This document shows positions 1 to 12,233 of a stretch of DNA of 64,000 bases, piece after piece. Under the pieces are notes generated by a model. That model made no database searches and was not told where the DNA came from. It was given only the letters and a program-made list of their open reading frames with translations. The first letter of the stretch is position 1. The number at the start of each line of letters is the position of its first letter. Both the position numbers and the translations under genes were made by a program. The stretch spans positions 254,501 to 318,500 of the forward strand of contig CAUYUJ010000936.1 in assembly GCA_963575745.1 (NCBI GenBank), read 5' to 3'. The stretch is from Prorocentrum cordatum (lineage: Eukaryota > Sar > Dinophyceae > Prorocentrales > Prorocentraceae).

Positions 1-1535
<1,535 letters not shown>

Positions 1536-1599
1536 TGACTCAGCTCGAGCGAGACATGCATGGCATACCCGTTCCCACCCGCCTTTCCTCAACGTAAGA

Positions 1600-3460
1600 A
1601 GCAGTGTTGGCACAACGGGGAACCGACATCACATACTGTGACAGAGCAGATCAATTATAATAGAGTATGTCACGACAGCCCGTAGTATACATATCTGTAT
1701 ATATATATACATGCCAAATCATCAGATGCCACGGCGTACTGTACCATATCACATCACACTATGCCGTCTTTGACATAATAGAGTATGGTAGTAGAGTATG
1801 GCAGCACGCCGCATCACAAAGTATATCATACCGCAGCATGATGACTCGTGGCATCCTGGGCCATATCGGAGGAAAACGTACACCAGCATAGAGTACAACA
1901 CGCGGATTTTCATACGCGTGCTACCGTAACGGCGACGCCAATCGCATGACCCAGGTGAGGAGTGCATATGTGGACGAAGTGGTAATCAGAAGGTGTGGTA
2001 TGACACGCCGTAGCACGAAGTACAATCGCACCGGCTACGGTACCGTAGCACAAAAGCATACAATAACATGCCATGCCGTAACATGTTGAGTCAATTTTTG
2101 ACGGAGGGAACACCACCCAATATTTGAGAACAGACAGGCGCATACAATAGCATACTAGTTCTACCTTTGTTACCACTACGGTAGCGAATAGAACGCATAA
2201 CCACCCCATGTAACGCAACTGGTCCGGAATCGGATTTAATGGACAGAGCGTAGGCTAACCCAGCATACCATAACAAACCATGCCCCAACATTGTATAAGA
2301 TGACTGGGTCGAGCATGCCATCACATGTCCGCGTACCATACCAGACCATAACATAACACACCGTGTTTCAACGTAGCGGGGCAGAACAGTGTATAACCTG
2401 ACAGAAAACAAGATATCATGGCATAGTTGACCCGCTCCTGTTACCACTACGACTCCGACCACAATACATCAGAAGAAAGTACACACAAGTGATGATTCTC
2501 GCAATCTTACTTATTGGTACATAGTATAACGCAGCAGCGCATACCCGCACATCACACAACCACAGTACACAGGAAAGTGCGCACAACAGCAGAACACACA
2601 CCTGGTTACACACATGGAGGATCATCTGTCTCATAATCATTAAGCGCAGCATGACAACTAATCGAGCAATCGTGACACCGCATACATATAGCACATTGAA
2701 GTACCATGGGGACGTTTGTAAGAGTGCTAGATATGCCATACTTGGCGTGCAATATCGCAAGGCGAGCGCAATGCTAGAATATCTTAACAGGCAGTACGTG
2801 CTCATCTATGAGCGCACTGTCAGCACATAATACAATCCCATACTCAGAAGAGAGTACGATGTAATATCCCCAGCCACAAACGAATACACCGTACCAGAGC
2901 AACACATACACGCTTACATAACGTAACCTAAGGATGTTCCGTAGCATACATTAGGAGATATTGGAAGGTAACGCAACCACGCGGGACTGATTATAATAGA
3001 ACAGCGAGGGACATAAGCGGGCCTAGCATAACAGCACATAACACATCCAAATATTCTTGAGTGGAACATTGCTGAACCAATCAGAAAAAAAAAAACATCA
3101 GGGATCGATTAACGGCGTGTTATCAAAAGCGACGTGCGCCGCGAGGTCGGGCAGGTCAGAAGAACCATGCGGCGCAGCAACGACCGATTGGACGACGTAC
3201 CGACGTATCACCAGCCCGTCGACAACATACCATAACATAATATAGTACCATCGAACAGAACAGAAATGCGTATACCATGGTTGACGAGTGTAGGACCCAG
3301 CAGCGTTTGATTAATGGTGCCCAGTGGAACTAACATGCAAGCCGACGTAATGGTGGCCAGAAGAAACGAAAACACATGAACATAACAACACATGACCGAC
3401 GAGGACGTGATAAAGTAGAACACCGCAGCAACCATACACGCCGAAGGTTCTGGTGGCAAT
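1600..3460. repeat. degenerate CATA/GTAAC pentamer-like region, no gene
   Basis: AT-richer than the rest of the window and dense in variants of CATA, CATAC, CATAA and CCATG spaced about 5 or a multiple of 5 bases apart. It looks like a decayed pentanucleotide array comparable to the clean AGCAT array at 43.5-43.9 kb. Short open frames of 60-130 codons exist on both strands, but none shows domain-like composition. I see no gene here. Confidence 0.5.
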
Positions 3461-3592
3461 ATATATATATATACATGTGTACACCCATAAGTATATATGT
3501 ACGTATATCTATACATATATATATGTATATATATACCGATATATCAACATATATATATATATATAGATGTGTGTGTGTGTGTGTGTTTGTTC
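3461..3592. repeat. TA/GT dinucleotide-rich tract
   Basis: Alternating TATATA blocks interrupted by ACATG and CGATA, ending in (GT)n at about 3569-3587. Composition shifts abruptly to GC-rich sequence just after it. Confidence 0.9.
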
Positions 3593-3621
3593 CCCGACTC
3601 TTATCCCGTCTGGGTCGCCAC

Positions 3622-4311
3622 CTATTGGCCTGCTCGAAAGCGCCCCTGCTCGAAAGCGCTTGTCGCGCGCAACGTCTCTAGGACAGACTCTGCCGCCCCG
3701 CGCGCAAGGCGCAGCGCCCGCATCGTGAAATTGTCCGCGTCGACCTGGCTCCGCAGGGAGTCTCCGATCTCCCCCGCGCGCCTGTGCCACGGCAGCACGA
3801 GGCTCAGGAGGAAGGCTGCCAGCGCGCCGCCAGGGCCTAATCTAGCCTGCATCCATCTGCCCAGATGCGCTCGCTCGTTTCGAACCGCAGCACGTACCGT
3901 GCTCAGAACGCCATGCTTACACGCTGCGTGTCGGGTCGGCACGCGTCGGCCCACGCTTTGGCGAGCGTACCTCGCCAGACCTGCGTTTTCGAGATGCGCG
4001 ATGCGCTCCACATCAACACGCCACGTGTTGCGTGCGGCGTACCTGGGCGGCCACGAGCTGGCAGGACCCCAGACGTCGCAGAGAGCTCTGGCGACACGCG
4101 CCTGCCGGATAGCGGGGCGTGGGCGTGCATGGCCAGGGCAGCGATCCGTTGCGGCACCCCCGCGGCGCTCGAGCATGCCGGGCAGGGAGCGCAGGCCGAT
4201 GTGCCCACAGGAGCGACGCAGCAACACGTCTCCGTCGGTGCCGACCTCCGCGCGCGAGTCGTCTGCGTGAGGTCGCGCGGAAGCGATCCTCGCCACCAAG
4301 GAAGCCACCAC
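3622..4311 (-). CDS. possible arginine/alanine-rich coding region
   Basis: A 229-codon open frame on the minus strand that is not made of simple repeats. Its C-terminal half is helix-like (alternating hydrophobic and charged residues, e.g. GALAAFLLSLVLPWH and RALRLARGAAESVLETLR). I do not recognise a domain. Two other frames across the same bases are also open, which is expected at this GC content, so the coding status is uncertain. It lies just downstream of the minus-strand exon candidate at 4.8-5.0 kb and could belong to the same gene, but no splice model can be shown. Confidence 0.3.
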   Translation of the reverse strand: MVASLVARIASARPHADDSRAEVGTDGDVLLRRSCGHIGLRSLPGMLERRGGAATDRCPGHARPRPAIRQARVARALCDVWGPASSWPPRYAARNTWRVDVERIAHLENAGLARYARQSVGRRVPTRHAACKHGVLSTVRAAVRNERAHLGRWMQARLGPGGALAAFLLSLVLPWHRRAGEIGDSLRSQVDADNFTMRALRLARGAAESVLETLRATSAFEQGRFRAGQ

Positions 4312-4814
4312 GTGAGGCCGCGAGGTCAGCTTGCGCAGGGCCCCCTCTTCTCTTGGCCGCTCGCGTGCCCTCCTCCCGCCCGGTTTCCGTGCCGGCCGCG
4401 CTCCCGGGAACCCCCGGCGGCGTCGTGACGTATTGCCCGGCGGGGCCTCTCGAGAGGCTCCGGACCCCTTCCCCGGGGGACCGTGAGCGGAAGCGGCTCG
4501 GCCTGCTGAGCTCTTCTGTCGCCGGTCCCACGGCTCCGCAGGGGGGCGAGAGCGTCAAGAGACCACCCGCCGTGCCTTCTGTGCGAGTGCTTCGAGGAGT
4601 CGTCTCGACTCCTGCCGTTTTTTCCCGGCCACGTCCTCGCAGGCACATGCCGACCTTCAGAGAGCATGGCAGCCGCAGCCAATCCATCGCCAGACATTCA
4701 CAGGACCATCTTGGACCCAGGTGCTGGCGGGGGCTTGCCTCCTCATCCTACTCGCCACCCTCACCTCCTCCTCCTCCTCCTTCTCCTTCTCGCCCCCATC
4801 CTCACCGTCCTCCT

Positions 4815-5005
4815 CTTGCAAGAAAGACGGGTACATGGATCCCCCTGGTGTCCGCAGGTGGCCGATAGTTTTCTGCAGCACCTCCGACTTTATGGATGTG
4901 GCGTGCGGTCGGTCAATTACTTGATCCTGTATCTCTCGCGGTCTCACAGTCGCCAGCATGTCGTTGTTGGTCGCCTCATCCATAAAGGTGGGCTTAGGTG
5001 CCCTG
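4815..5005 (-). CDS. exon of an unrecognised minus-strand gene
   Basis: A minus-strand stretch of about 60 codons with balanced composition (segments MDEATNNDMLATVRPREIQ and KSEVLQKTIGHLRTPGG). The frame is closed upstream by a stop near 5012, immediately before an AG|G acceptor-like site at the end of GGCTGACAG. It runs downstream into CTCCTCC-type sequence on the plus strand (4765-4815), which in this window typically marks intron DNA. There is no recognisable domain. The mixed codon composition and the intron-like border are the only support for a real exon. Confidence 0.45.
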
Positions 5006-5134
5006 TCAGCCTATCGCGCGCTTGGTAATCCTCTTCCTCCTGGTTCCCCCCCCCCTGTTCATAGTTGCTTGGCGGCGGAGGCCCCTCCGGACGACGACCG
5101 CGCGATGGCCCCTGGAGAGGCTCTCAGCAGGAGA

Positions 5135-5572
5135 GCCAGGAGCAGCCGAAATCCCCCCCGCGGCCAGCTCGACCCAAGCAGCGCCCTGGCATGTCGCTGA
5201 AGTCGGGCACGTCCCTCTACGGGATGAAGATCCAAAGAGACCGTCAACTAATAGCCGTGGAACGATTTTTCGACTACGTTTGACTATCATTTTTCAGATT
5301 TGATCCAAAATCCGCCTCTAGTCAGGAGGAAAAGAAACACACAGACACAATTAATCTTCGATTCCCCAGAAAATATAGGAAAATATGGGATATGGGGGGG
5401 AAGACAGAAACCCAGAAAATATGAGAAAATATTGGGGATATTTTTATTTGTGTGTATTTATTTGTGTGTCCCAGGGCCCCTTCATCTAGGAGGACATGCC
5501 CGACTCAAGGCCAGGACCACCCGAAATCCCCCACGCGGCCAGCTCGGCCCTAGCAGCCCCTTGGCATTTCGC
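5135..5572. mobile_element. family A element A1 flanked by 63-bp direct repeats
   Basis: The left end at 5198 (GTCGGGCACGTCCCTCTAC) and right end near 5484-5509 (CTAGGAGGACATGCCCGAC) are inverted copies of each other. Inside are an AT-rich stretch (5325-5480) and a second right-end-like motif at 5305-5325, so the element may carry a nested insertion. Imperfect 63-bp direct repeats flank it exactly (5135-5197 and 5510-5572, both containing CCGAAATCCCCC and GCGGCCAGCTCG), far longer than an ordinary target-site duplication. Confidence 0.75.
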
Positions 5573-5679
5573 CCCTCGGGTGGCGCCAGCCACTGCGCAC
5601 GGACCCCAACCTCCGATGCCGTGCCTTCTTTTGTCAACGGCGTGGGCCAAGCCCCTTCCCATGCAAGGGCTCCCACGAG

Positions 5680-5830
5680 GGCGCGAAGTTCTTCGCGCTT
5701 CGCGCTTCGCGGTCCTCGTTCCTTCTCCCCATCCTCCTCGTCCTCCTTTTTCTCCCTTTGGGGGGGCGGCGCGAGAGCGCGAAGTTATTCGCGCTTCGCG
5801 CTTCGCGGCGCGCGAAGCGCGAAGTTGGGA
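5680..5830. repeat. GCGCGAAG palindromic repeats
   Basis: TTCGCGCTTCGCG motifs at about 5686-5712 and again at 5790-5830, where CTTCGCGCTTCGCG is followed by its inverted copy CGCGAAGCGCGAAG. The two blocks are separated by CCTCCTCGTCC sequence. No gene is visible from 5.0 to 6.2 kb. Confidence 0.7.
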
Positions 5831-5904
5831 GCCCTAGCCCATGGGCCAGCTTCTCATCCCATGTTTTCTGGTTGACGGCCCCCAGGGCCAAGTGGGGGCC
5901 CCTA

Positions 5905-6005
5905 GATCAGAGGAGGAGCTCGCAGTGATGCCGCTGCCCGTCCCTTGTCGCCACGGCTGGGTTCGCTCCGAAATCCGGGTCAGAGCGCACCCTTGAAGAG
6001 GGCCG
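5905..6005. repeat. family F repeat copy
   Basis: Shares the core GATGCCGCTGCCC ... GCCACGGCTGG ... TCAGAGCGCACCC with copies at 7246-7350, 7515-7610, 8600-8747, 10652-10797 and 40075-40175. This copy lacks the middle CGCCTCCTGGGGCCTCC block. Confidence 0.75.
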
Positions 6006-6269
6006 TGGCATGTATCGGTATTTTGTGTCACTCCTTCGCCGAAGGGTGCAAATTATAAACAGGTTTTCCGCCGTAAGTGTTCCACTGGCGCGACCCTGAG
6101 ATCTGACGTTGCGGCAAGAATGCAAAACTGCGAAATACCACAACCGGGGCCTCAGATCCAATCTTTCTGCATCATTTTGCGAGCCGGATCGATCTGTCAT
6201 TTTGCCAGGATCCGAAGACAGACAAAACGTACGTGGCGACAACAAAATGCGACGCCAGGATCTCAGGGG

Positions 6270-6411
6270 AGGAGCTCTCGGCAGGGCCGCGCCCTGATTC
6301 TCCACGCCGACATCGCTTACGCATTGCCGACGTCCACGATGCATCGCCGATGCATCGGCGATGCCACGCGATCCTCCGACCCCGTCTATTCGGACTCCAT
6401 TTGAGAGGCCT
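6270..6411. repeat. family E (GATGCATCGGCGATG) inverted-repeat element, copy 1
   Basis: Contains CTCCACGCCGAC, nested GATGCATCGCCGATGCATCGGCGATG palindromes and the right arm GCGATCC-TCCGACCCC-TCGGACTCCATTTGAGAGGCC that is shared with 14012-14224 and 61222-61477. The left arm is degenerate. Confidence 0.7.
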
Positions 6412-6480
6412 TCTGCTAGAGGTCCCTTTGGTTTTCCTCGTCGACCTCGTTGTTTTCGTCCTCGTCGTCATCGTTGTCGT

Positions 6481-6483
6481 AGA

Positions 6484-6577
<94 letters not shown>

Positions 6578-6625
6578 GACGACGACGACGACGAGGACGA
6601 GGAGGACGAGGACGACGAGGGTGGA
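6481..6625. repeat. (GAC)n tract
   Basis: About 45 GAC/GAG triplets. It would encode poly-Asp in one direction and poly-Ser or poly-Val in the others; there is no evidence that it is translated. Confidence 0.95.
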
Positions 6626-6787
6626 AATCGCAGCATCATTTTGTTCACCGTGAGTTGTGCACGGGCGCGAGGCCGCCTGGGCAAGCCCGCCCCCACTGCG
6701 GGGCCGCGGCGGCCCCGGCCATGCCGCGGGGGGAGGCCGCGGCGCCCGCGGGCGCCCGCTGGAGGCCGACACGCTGCTCCGCTTCGG

Positions 6788-6955
6788 GTCCTGTTCCTCC
6801 TCCCTCCTCCTCCCTCCTCCTCCTCCTCCTCCTCCTCCTCCTCCTCCTCCCTCCTCCTCCTCCTCCTCCTCCTCCTCCTCCTCCTCCTCCTCCTCCTCCT
6901 CCTCCTTCTCCTCCTCCTCCTCCTCCTCCTCCTCCTCCTCCTCCCCCTCCTCCTG
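6788..6955. repeat. (TCC)n tract
   Basis: Nearly pure pyrimidine trinucleotide run, one of more than fifteen in the window. The flanking GC-rich sequence (6650-6790, 6955-7020) shows no gene. Confidence 0.95.
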
Positions 6956-7021
6956 TTCGCCCGCAGAGCACCGTGCTGGGCCTAAGCTCTCCGATGCCGC
7001 GGCCCGTCCACTCGTGAGCGG

Positions 7022-7350
7022 GTCTGATCGGCTCTGGCTCGGCTCTGGTCGGACACTAGGTCGACCCCAGCTTGACACCAGCTTGGCTCAGGCTCGGCTC
7101 AAGTCGAGGGACGTTCGACGCGGCACCGACGCATGAGTAGAGCGAGTGGCTCCAGGAAGGTCCCCAGAGAGAACATCTGAAGTTCCGTCGCGCCCCAGTC
7201 GGTCAGGAGAAGCTTCGCCCAAAATCTGAGGCTGCAGCCTGGAGCTTCGAGGAGGAACATGTACCAATGCCGCTGCCTGCCCCTCGTTCTCGCCTCCTGG
7301 GGCCTCCTGGGAGGCCCTCTCTGCCACGGCTGGATCCGCCTCGAAATTCT
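7022..7350. repeat. composite G+F repeat, copy 1
   Basis: An approximately 11-bp satellite-like block (variants of GGCTCAAGTCGAC, 7022-7130) is followed by the family F core (7246-7350). The same order and spacing recur at 8408-8747, including the shared linker GGTCCCCAGAG ... GAGGCTGCAG, so the whole ~330-bp composite was duplicated. Confidence 0.8.
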
Positions 7351-7357
7351 AGTCTTA

Positions 7358-7500
7358 CCTCGGGCTTGTCCCTCTACAGGGGGAACATCCAAGAATAGTA
7401 GAAAAAAGCCTGGGGACGATTTTCAATCATCTTGCTGGCAATGTGTGACTACTGTTTTTTGTTCGTCCAAGACCCGCCTGGATGAGGACATATCCGAGCT
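7358..7500. mobile_element. family A element A2
   Basis: The left end TCGGGCTTGTCCCTCTACAG (7360-7379) and right end CCTGGATGAGGACATATCCGAG (7477-7498) are inverted. The internal family signature CTGGGGACGATTTT and a terminal TTCGTCCAAGACCCGCC are present. Length is about 140 bp. A family F fragment (7515-7610) follows directly. Confidence 0.85.
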
Positions 7501-7514
7501 AATCTCAGAGGAGG

Positions 7515-7610
7515 AACAGGCACAGATGCCGCTGCCCGCCCCTCGTTCACGCCTCCTGGGGCCTCCTGAGAGGCCCTCGTCGCCACGGCTGGATCCGCCT
7601 CGAAATTCTA
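7515..7610. repeat. family F repeat copy
   Basis: GATGCCGCTGCCCGCCCCTCG ... CACGGCTGGATCCGCC core. A separate copy of the right end (GTCAGAACGCACCC ... GCGGTATCGGTACC) lies at 7785-7836. From 7610 to 8400 I see no gene, only family fragments. Confidence 0.8.
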
Positions 7611-8407
7611 CAGTGGAAACCCATGTCAAGACACACCCTGCTGTCATCTTGGGTGCCCTGGGTTTCTTGGGTGTCGATGGTTTCGCAATGGAGTGTGTGA
7701 CGTTCCCACACCAATGATCAATGGACGTCCTGGGCTTCCAGGGTTGGGTTTCTTGTGGAAGGTTCTTGTGGTTGGGCCCCTACTGTAGTCAGAACGCACC
7801 CAGGGGGAGGCCTGGGGAGCAGCGGTATCGGTACCTCTTGTTTCCCCCTAAGACTCGAGCTGGTCGGGCTTCGGGCTGCCCACAGGCAGCCGCCCAGGTA
7901 GCTCCAGCGGCCCTCATCAGGCACCCAGAGAGTAGTCCCAGGTGGCCTCAACAGGCCCTGGGCGTAGTCGGGGGGGGGCGGCCTCAGCATCTCAAGCCTG
8001 GCGCGCGGAGCGCCTTAGGGGCGTCGCAGCCGCGACAAAGTGTTGAGGCCGCCCTGGACTACTCGGAGAGGCTCTTGAGGCCATCTGTGGCTTCTCGTGG
8101 GGCCCGTGGAGTCCAGCTGGAACTACACGGGGGTGCGTCCTGTGCACAACCCGAAGCCTTACCAAACGTGCAGGTCGACTTCGCCGCATGTGGGGTTTGC
8201 CAGCGCTTTTTGGCGGGCCGATCCTGGACCTCGATGGTCCAGTTGTCGTAGGATGTCTGCAGCTGGACGTTTTGCGTCAGATTTCAGACTGGGACTCGTC
8301 ATCGTCCAGGCGGCCCCGTCGGGCAACCCAGAGACCCCCGAGCCCGAGTCTGATGTCTCCCCGATGGATGTTCGTTCTGGGAATTTTCCAGGGGCCCACC
8401 TGATTTT

Positions 8408-8747
8408 CGGATCGGATCGACTCTAGCTCGATTCTAGTTTGTCTTTGGCTCGACGCCAGCTCGGCACCAGCTTGACTCAAGTTCGACTCAAGTCAAGGGG
8501 AAGGTCCCCAGAGCGAGCATCTAAAGTTTCTTCGCGCCCTATTCGGTCAGGAAAAACTTCGCCCGACATCTGAGGCTGCAGTCTAGAGCTTCGAGGGGGA
8601 ACAGGTACCGATGCCGCTGCTCGTCCCTCGTTCTCGCCTCCTGGGGCCTCCCGGGAGGCCCTCGTCGCCACGGCTGGATCCGCTTCGAAATTCCAGTCAG
8701 AACGCACACCCGGGAGAGGTCTGGGGGGAGTCGCGGTATCGGCACCG
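8408..8747. repeat. composite G+F repeat, copy 2
   Basis: The second copy of the composite seen at 7022-7350. Its F part runs from GGTACCGATGCCGCTGC (about 8603) to CGCGGTATCGGCACC (8733-8747); these two ends are inverted copies, so F itself looks like a ~145-bp terminal-inverted-repeat element. Confidence 0.82.
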
Positions 8748-8982
8748 TTTGGGGCCGCCGAGAGTGACCGAGAGCCCGATCTGAACCGCGTTTTGGCCAT
8801 ACCGTGGACCGCCCTCGTTTGTTTTCGTCCTGCAGCAGAGGGCGGAACGAAGACAGGACGACGAGGAACGAATGGAGGACGGGCACAGAACACGAGCACG
8901 GCAGACCCTGGTTGGTTCGAGCCTTGGAGGGCCCCTTCGCCGGAGCGACCTGTGGTGCACGGCTCAGAGGGTTAGTGCCGGC

Positions 8983-9112
8983 GGCGACGATAGGGGCGAA
9001 TAGCCCAGGGGCGGGCATGTATTCGCCCGGGAGCCTTTTCGAAGACATAGGTCATCGGCGCCCCTGGATGCATGTACTGCTCTCCCCTGGGCTAATCGCC
9101 CCTATCGTCGCC
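8983..9112. mobile_element. 130-bp element with ~30-bp near-perfect inverted ends
   Basis: The left arm (GGCGACGATAGGGGCGAATA then GCCCAGGGG) is matched by the inverted right arm ending CGCCCCTATCGTCGCC. The loop is about 70 bp and has no coding content. Only one copy is seen in this window. Confidence 0.85.
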
Positions 9113-9410
9113 TCTGATAGTGGGCCTTGGAACCGACAGGTCTGGTTCTTTACCGATTCCGTTTTGCCGTTTTTTGGCCAGTCCCGACGCCGTTTTTCTT
9201 TTACCGGTCCCATTGTCGTTTTGTTTCACCGGCTCCTGCTCTGGCTCCAATGCTGGAGCCGTTTTTTGTTGCCGTTTCCAGTCGCATTTTTTTGTGCCGC
9301 CTCCATTTTTTCAAGAGACGCTTTTTCGGAAACGGTAGAAAACAGCCCTGCCGCTCCCGGGGCCCATTAGAAACTCTGGGGGGTGGGGGGGAGCGCGGGG
9401 CGACCAAGCC

Positions 9411-9566
9411 TTAAGTCGGGCCTGCCCTTCTACAGAAGGGAAAGATCGTCAAACGAGTGTCTGGGGACGACTGTTTGACTATTGTTGGGCATGCTTGGAA
9501 TCTATGTTGGGTTCTTTCAAAATGTTCGTCGGAAGTTCCCCTGTAGGGGGACAGGCTCGACCTAAG
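9411..9566. mobile_element. family A element A3 (complete)
   Basis: Starts TTAAGTCGGGCCTGCCCTTCT and ends CTGTAGGGGGACAGGCTCGA then CCTAAG, so even the outer TTAAG/CTAAG bases are inverted. Internal TCTGGGGACGACTGTTTGACT and a TTTCAAAATGTTCGTC block are family hallmarks. It is one of the cleanest copies (about 156 bp). Confidence 0.9.
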
Positions 9567-9574
9567 AGGAAGCT

Positions 9575-9735
9575 GGGCGCGCCGCCCTTCTACAGGAGGA
9601 GCACTCAAGGTCAGCAACAAGAGAGTCTGGTAACGATGCTTTGCCTAAGTTGGCCTCCCGTGCGTCTCTTTCTGCTGCTGCTACTTCTTCTTGCGCTGCC
9701 AGAGTCCGCCTGTAGTGGGACATGCCCGACCTGAC
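9575..9735. mobile_element. family A element A4
   Basis: Left end CGCCCTTCTACAGGAGGAGC, internal TCTGGTAACGATG, right end GTCCGCCTGTAGTGGGACATG then CCCGACCT. It starts within about 10 bp of the end of A3, giving a head-to-tail pair. Confidence 0.8.
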
Positions 9736-9767
9736 CCCAGGAGTGAGCCCCGCGCAGAAACAAAAGC

Positions 9768-10270
9768 CTTAAGTCGGGCGTGTCCCTCTACAGGGGCAAT
9801 ATTCAAAAATGGAAAAAATCATCCGGGGACGATGTTTGGAGTACTTTTGAATCGTTTGGGGGGGTATTTTTCTGAGTATTTTTTTTGTTTCGCCCAAGAT
9901 CCCCCTGTTCTCGCTGCCAGTTCCGTGGCAGGGCAGTCCCTGCACGAATGAACGACTTGAAACCCAGACCTGCCTGCGGGCGATTGCCCCTGACCCAGGC
10001 GCCCTGGGGGACGGCAGGAACTCCCCCGCCGCCGAGTTCAGAAAAAACGTGCCACCCAGCCTGCGGAGGAGAAGGAGGAGGAGGAGAAGGAGGAGGAGGC
10101 CGAAATAAACGAAAAACCTGCCGTCGCAATTCTTGCTACGACTCGGGGGGGAGCAGGAGGAGAAGGAGGAGGAGGAGAAAGAGAGGAGGAGGAGGAGGAG
10201 GAGGAGGAGGAGGAGGAGGAGGAGGAGGAGGAGGAAGAGATCCCCCTGCAGGGGGACATGCCCGACTTAA
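9768..10270. mobile_element. family A element A5 with a 341-bp nested insertion
   Basis: The left end is at 9768 (CCTTAAGTCGGGCGTGTCCC), with the usual interior CCGGGGACGATG to 9907. The element then breaks at AGATCCCCCTG (9897-9907) and resumes at an identical AGATCCCCCTG (10238-10248) followed by the right end CAGGGGGACATGCCCGACTT. The 341-bp unit between them (9908-10248) carries (GGA)n tracts and no family A sequence, so it looks like an insertion with an 11-bp duplication. Confidence 0.8.
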
Positions 10271-10409
10271 TAGAAGCCGCGACAGCCGCCGGCGTGGCCT
10301 CTTTCTCCAGCCCGCGGCCCCAGGCAGCCCCGACCCTTTTCCCACGGGGGGGAGTTAGCTTCGCGTCCCGGGCAGGGCTCTGTCAGGGGCAACGATCGGG
10401 GGGGGGCCC

Positions 10410-10610
10410 AAACGGTGCGGTGACCACACCGTGCGGTGAGTCGGTGGGGATTCGGGGTCACCGCACGGTTTTGGGACTCGAATCCCTCTCCGAGGATGTC
10501 TCGGGCGACGGGGGCCTCCGAGGTCCCAAAACCGTGCGGTGACGGACCGTGCGGTGAGGTCTTGGGGGATTCGGGGGTCACCGCACGGTCCGTCACCGCA
10601 CCGTTTCGGG
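10410..10610. repeat. CACCGCACGG / CCGTGCGGTG inverted motif cluster
   Basis: Six or more occurrences of CCGTGCGGTG or its complement alternate in orientation over 200 bp (e.g. 10428-10437, 10459-10468, 10532-10541, 10546-10555, 10578-10587). Neighbouring motifs can pair as hairpins. Confidence 0.8.
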
Positions 10611-10651
10611 ACTCCAAAGGGGGGGAGGGGATGGGCATGGGGTGAGAGGAG

Positions 10652-10797
10652 GAAAACGTACCCATACCTCTGCGTTTTCCTCGTTTTCCCCTGTTTGGGC
10701 CGCCTCGAAGGCCCTCGTCGCCACCATCGGATTCGCCTCGAAATCCTGGTCAGAACGCCCCCCGGGAGAGGTCCGTGAAGCAGCGGTATCGGTGCCT
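10652..10797. repeat. family F element copy
   Basis: From CGTACCCATACCTCTGCG to GCAGCGGTATCGGTGCC, with the internal CGTCGCCACCATCGGATTCGCC version of the F core. Its ends are inverted as in the 8.6 kb copy. No gene is seen from 10.3 to 14.3 kb. Confidence 0.8.
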
Positions 10798-11405
10798 TTG
10801 GTCTCCCCATAGGGGGGGGGCGCATCGATCCCCAATCGCCCACTGACCGCCGATTGGGGCCCGATGGCTCCACCCCGCCCAGGAAGGTGCGGACTCCCGC
10901 TCGGGAGCCCCTCGCCGATCCCTCGGCGATGTATGGCCGATTCCAGGTTGACGCATCCCACCCCATGCCGAATGGAAGATGACGATTAATAAATGACCGG
11001 GGGTCGTGTTCACGCGGCGGCGCCCGGGATGACGATTAGAAAAAACCGGCCGCGGGCTGGAAAACTATTTCTTTTTCAATCGTTCTCCTCCAGTCAGAAA
11101 ATTGTGCAGAGATAGCAGAAAACTATTTTTTAATCGTTCCCCCCCATTTTTTTATTCATCGCCATCCTCCATGATCCCCCCCTATCGCTGCCACTCAGCT
11201 CTCGTTGCCCCGCGGGGCCTGGCAGCGGTCCTCGGAGGCCGACGTCGAGAGAGAGAGAGCGAGAGACAAACACGCCGTGACTGAGACAAGATAGGATCGT
11301 CGGAGATCTGGGGGCGTCGCTGCACTGCCCTGCTCGCCGCTCGAATCTGGGCCGCCCTGGGACATGCTTGCTTTCCATGCGCGGCTCCTGCTGCCACTGC
11401 TCATG

Positions 11406-11530
11406 TGAAGTCGGGCCTGTCCCTCGACAGGAGTAATCGTCGGGGGACGATGCTTCGCTTTTTCCATATAGAACGGTTACTTGATTTCTCTCGTCCAAGA
11501 TCCGCCTGTGGGGAGACACGCCCGACCCAA
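11406..11530. mobile_element. family A element A6
   Basis: GAAGTCGGGCCTGTCCCTCG at the left, CGGGGGACGATGCTTC inside, and TCGTCCAAGATCCGCCTGTG then GGGAGACACGCCCGAC at the right. The copy is internally shortened (about 125 bp). Confidence 0.87.
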
Positions 11531-12061
11531 CCCCGGGGCCGTCTCCTCGTCCCAGGTCCATCGTGGATGGCCCGGGGGCCCGATCACGGGCCCAGGAGTC
11601 CGAGATCGAGGAACGCCGCGGGTGCAACACAGGCCGGCCCCGCGCAGCAGGGGCGGTAGGGGAGGGTGGAAGGCTTCTTGGAAGCTCCCCTGCTTCTCGG
11701 AGGGCGCGGGACTTGTCTGTAGACCTTGGGCCGGCGCCGTCTGAGAAGCGGCCTCCCTCCAAGAAGCCATCCCCGCTCCCCCTGCCCCCGTTGTGCGCGC
11801 CGCCACAAAGTCCAATCCTCGGAGATCTGATGCTCGGGCGTGGTCGAAAAAAACGCATCGCCAGAGATCTGACATTTCGGTTCAGGCCTCCTCCCTTGCC
11901 AGGCTTCGGGGACTCGCATCAGCAGTGCGTTCAGGACTGCCTCGTTCTGGCCACGTTTCTTCACGCTTCTGAGGTAGAATCTGGACGTGTCTGTGGTTTC
12001 AGCGAGGCGAGCTTCGCTTGGAATTTGTGGGCATCGTGTGTTCTTTTGAAGCAGCAAAAGC

Positions 12062-12233
12062 GCCATAAACATAAACTGGTGGCGCTCCGCGATTTCTTGG
12101 ATCCGCGCTGGGCTCCCCCCCGGCGGCGCCTCTGGCGCCGCCCCTGGCGCGCTCCGCGCGCGCTCTTGGATCGCGCCGCTCCGCTGCGCGATCCAAGAAA
12201 TCCACGCGGATCGCCACCAGTTTATGTTTATGG
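12062..12233. mobile_element. family D element D1 (ATAAACATAAACTGGTGGCG ends)
   Basis: The first 21 bases (CCATAAACATAAACTGGTGG...) are the exact inverse of the last ones (...CCACCAGTTTATGTTTATGG). Inside lie GATTTCTTGGATCCGCGCTGG and its inverted partner GATCCAAGAAATCC, plus a GGCGCCTCTGGCGCC core. The whole 172-bp unit can fold as one long hairpin. Related copies are at 44158-44325, 55291-55413, 56650-56813 and 58722-58860. Confidence 0.88.

Noticed and set aside
3497-4687. Plus-strand frames of 187-257 codons (3497-4270, 3865-4428, 4119-4868)
   Set aside because: All three plus frames are open through GC-rich sequence with Arg/Pro/Ala bias; the minus-strand frame at 3622-4311 looks slightly more protein-like, and that is itself only weakly supported.
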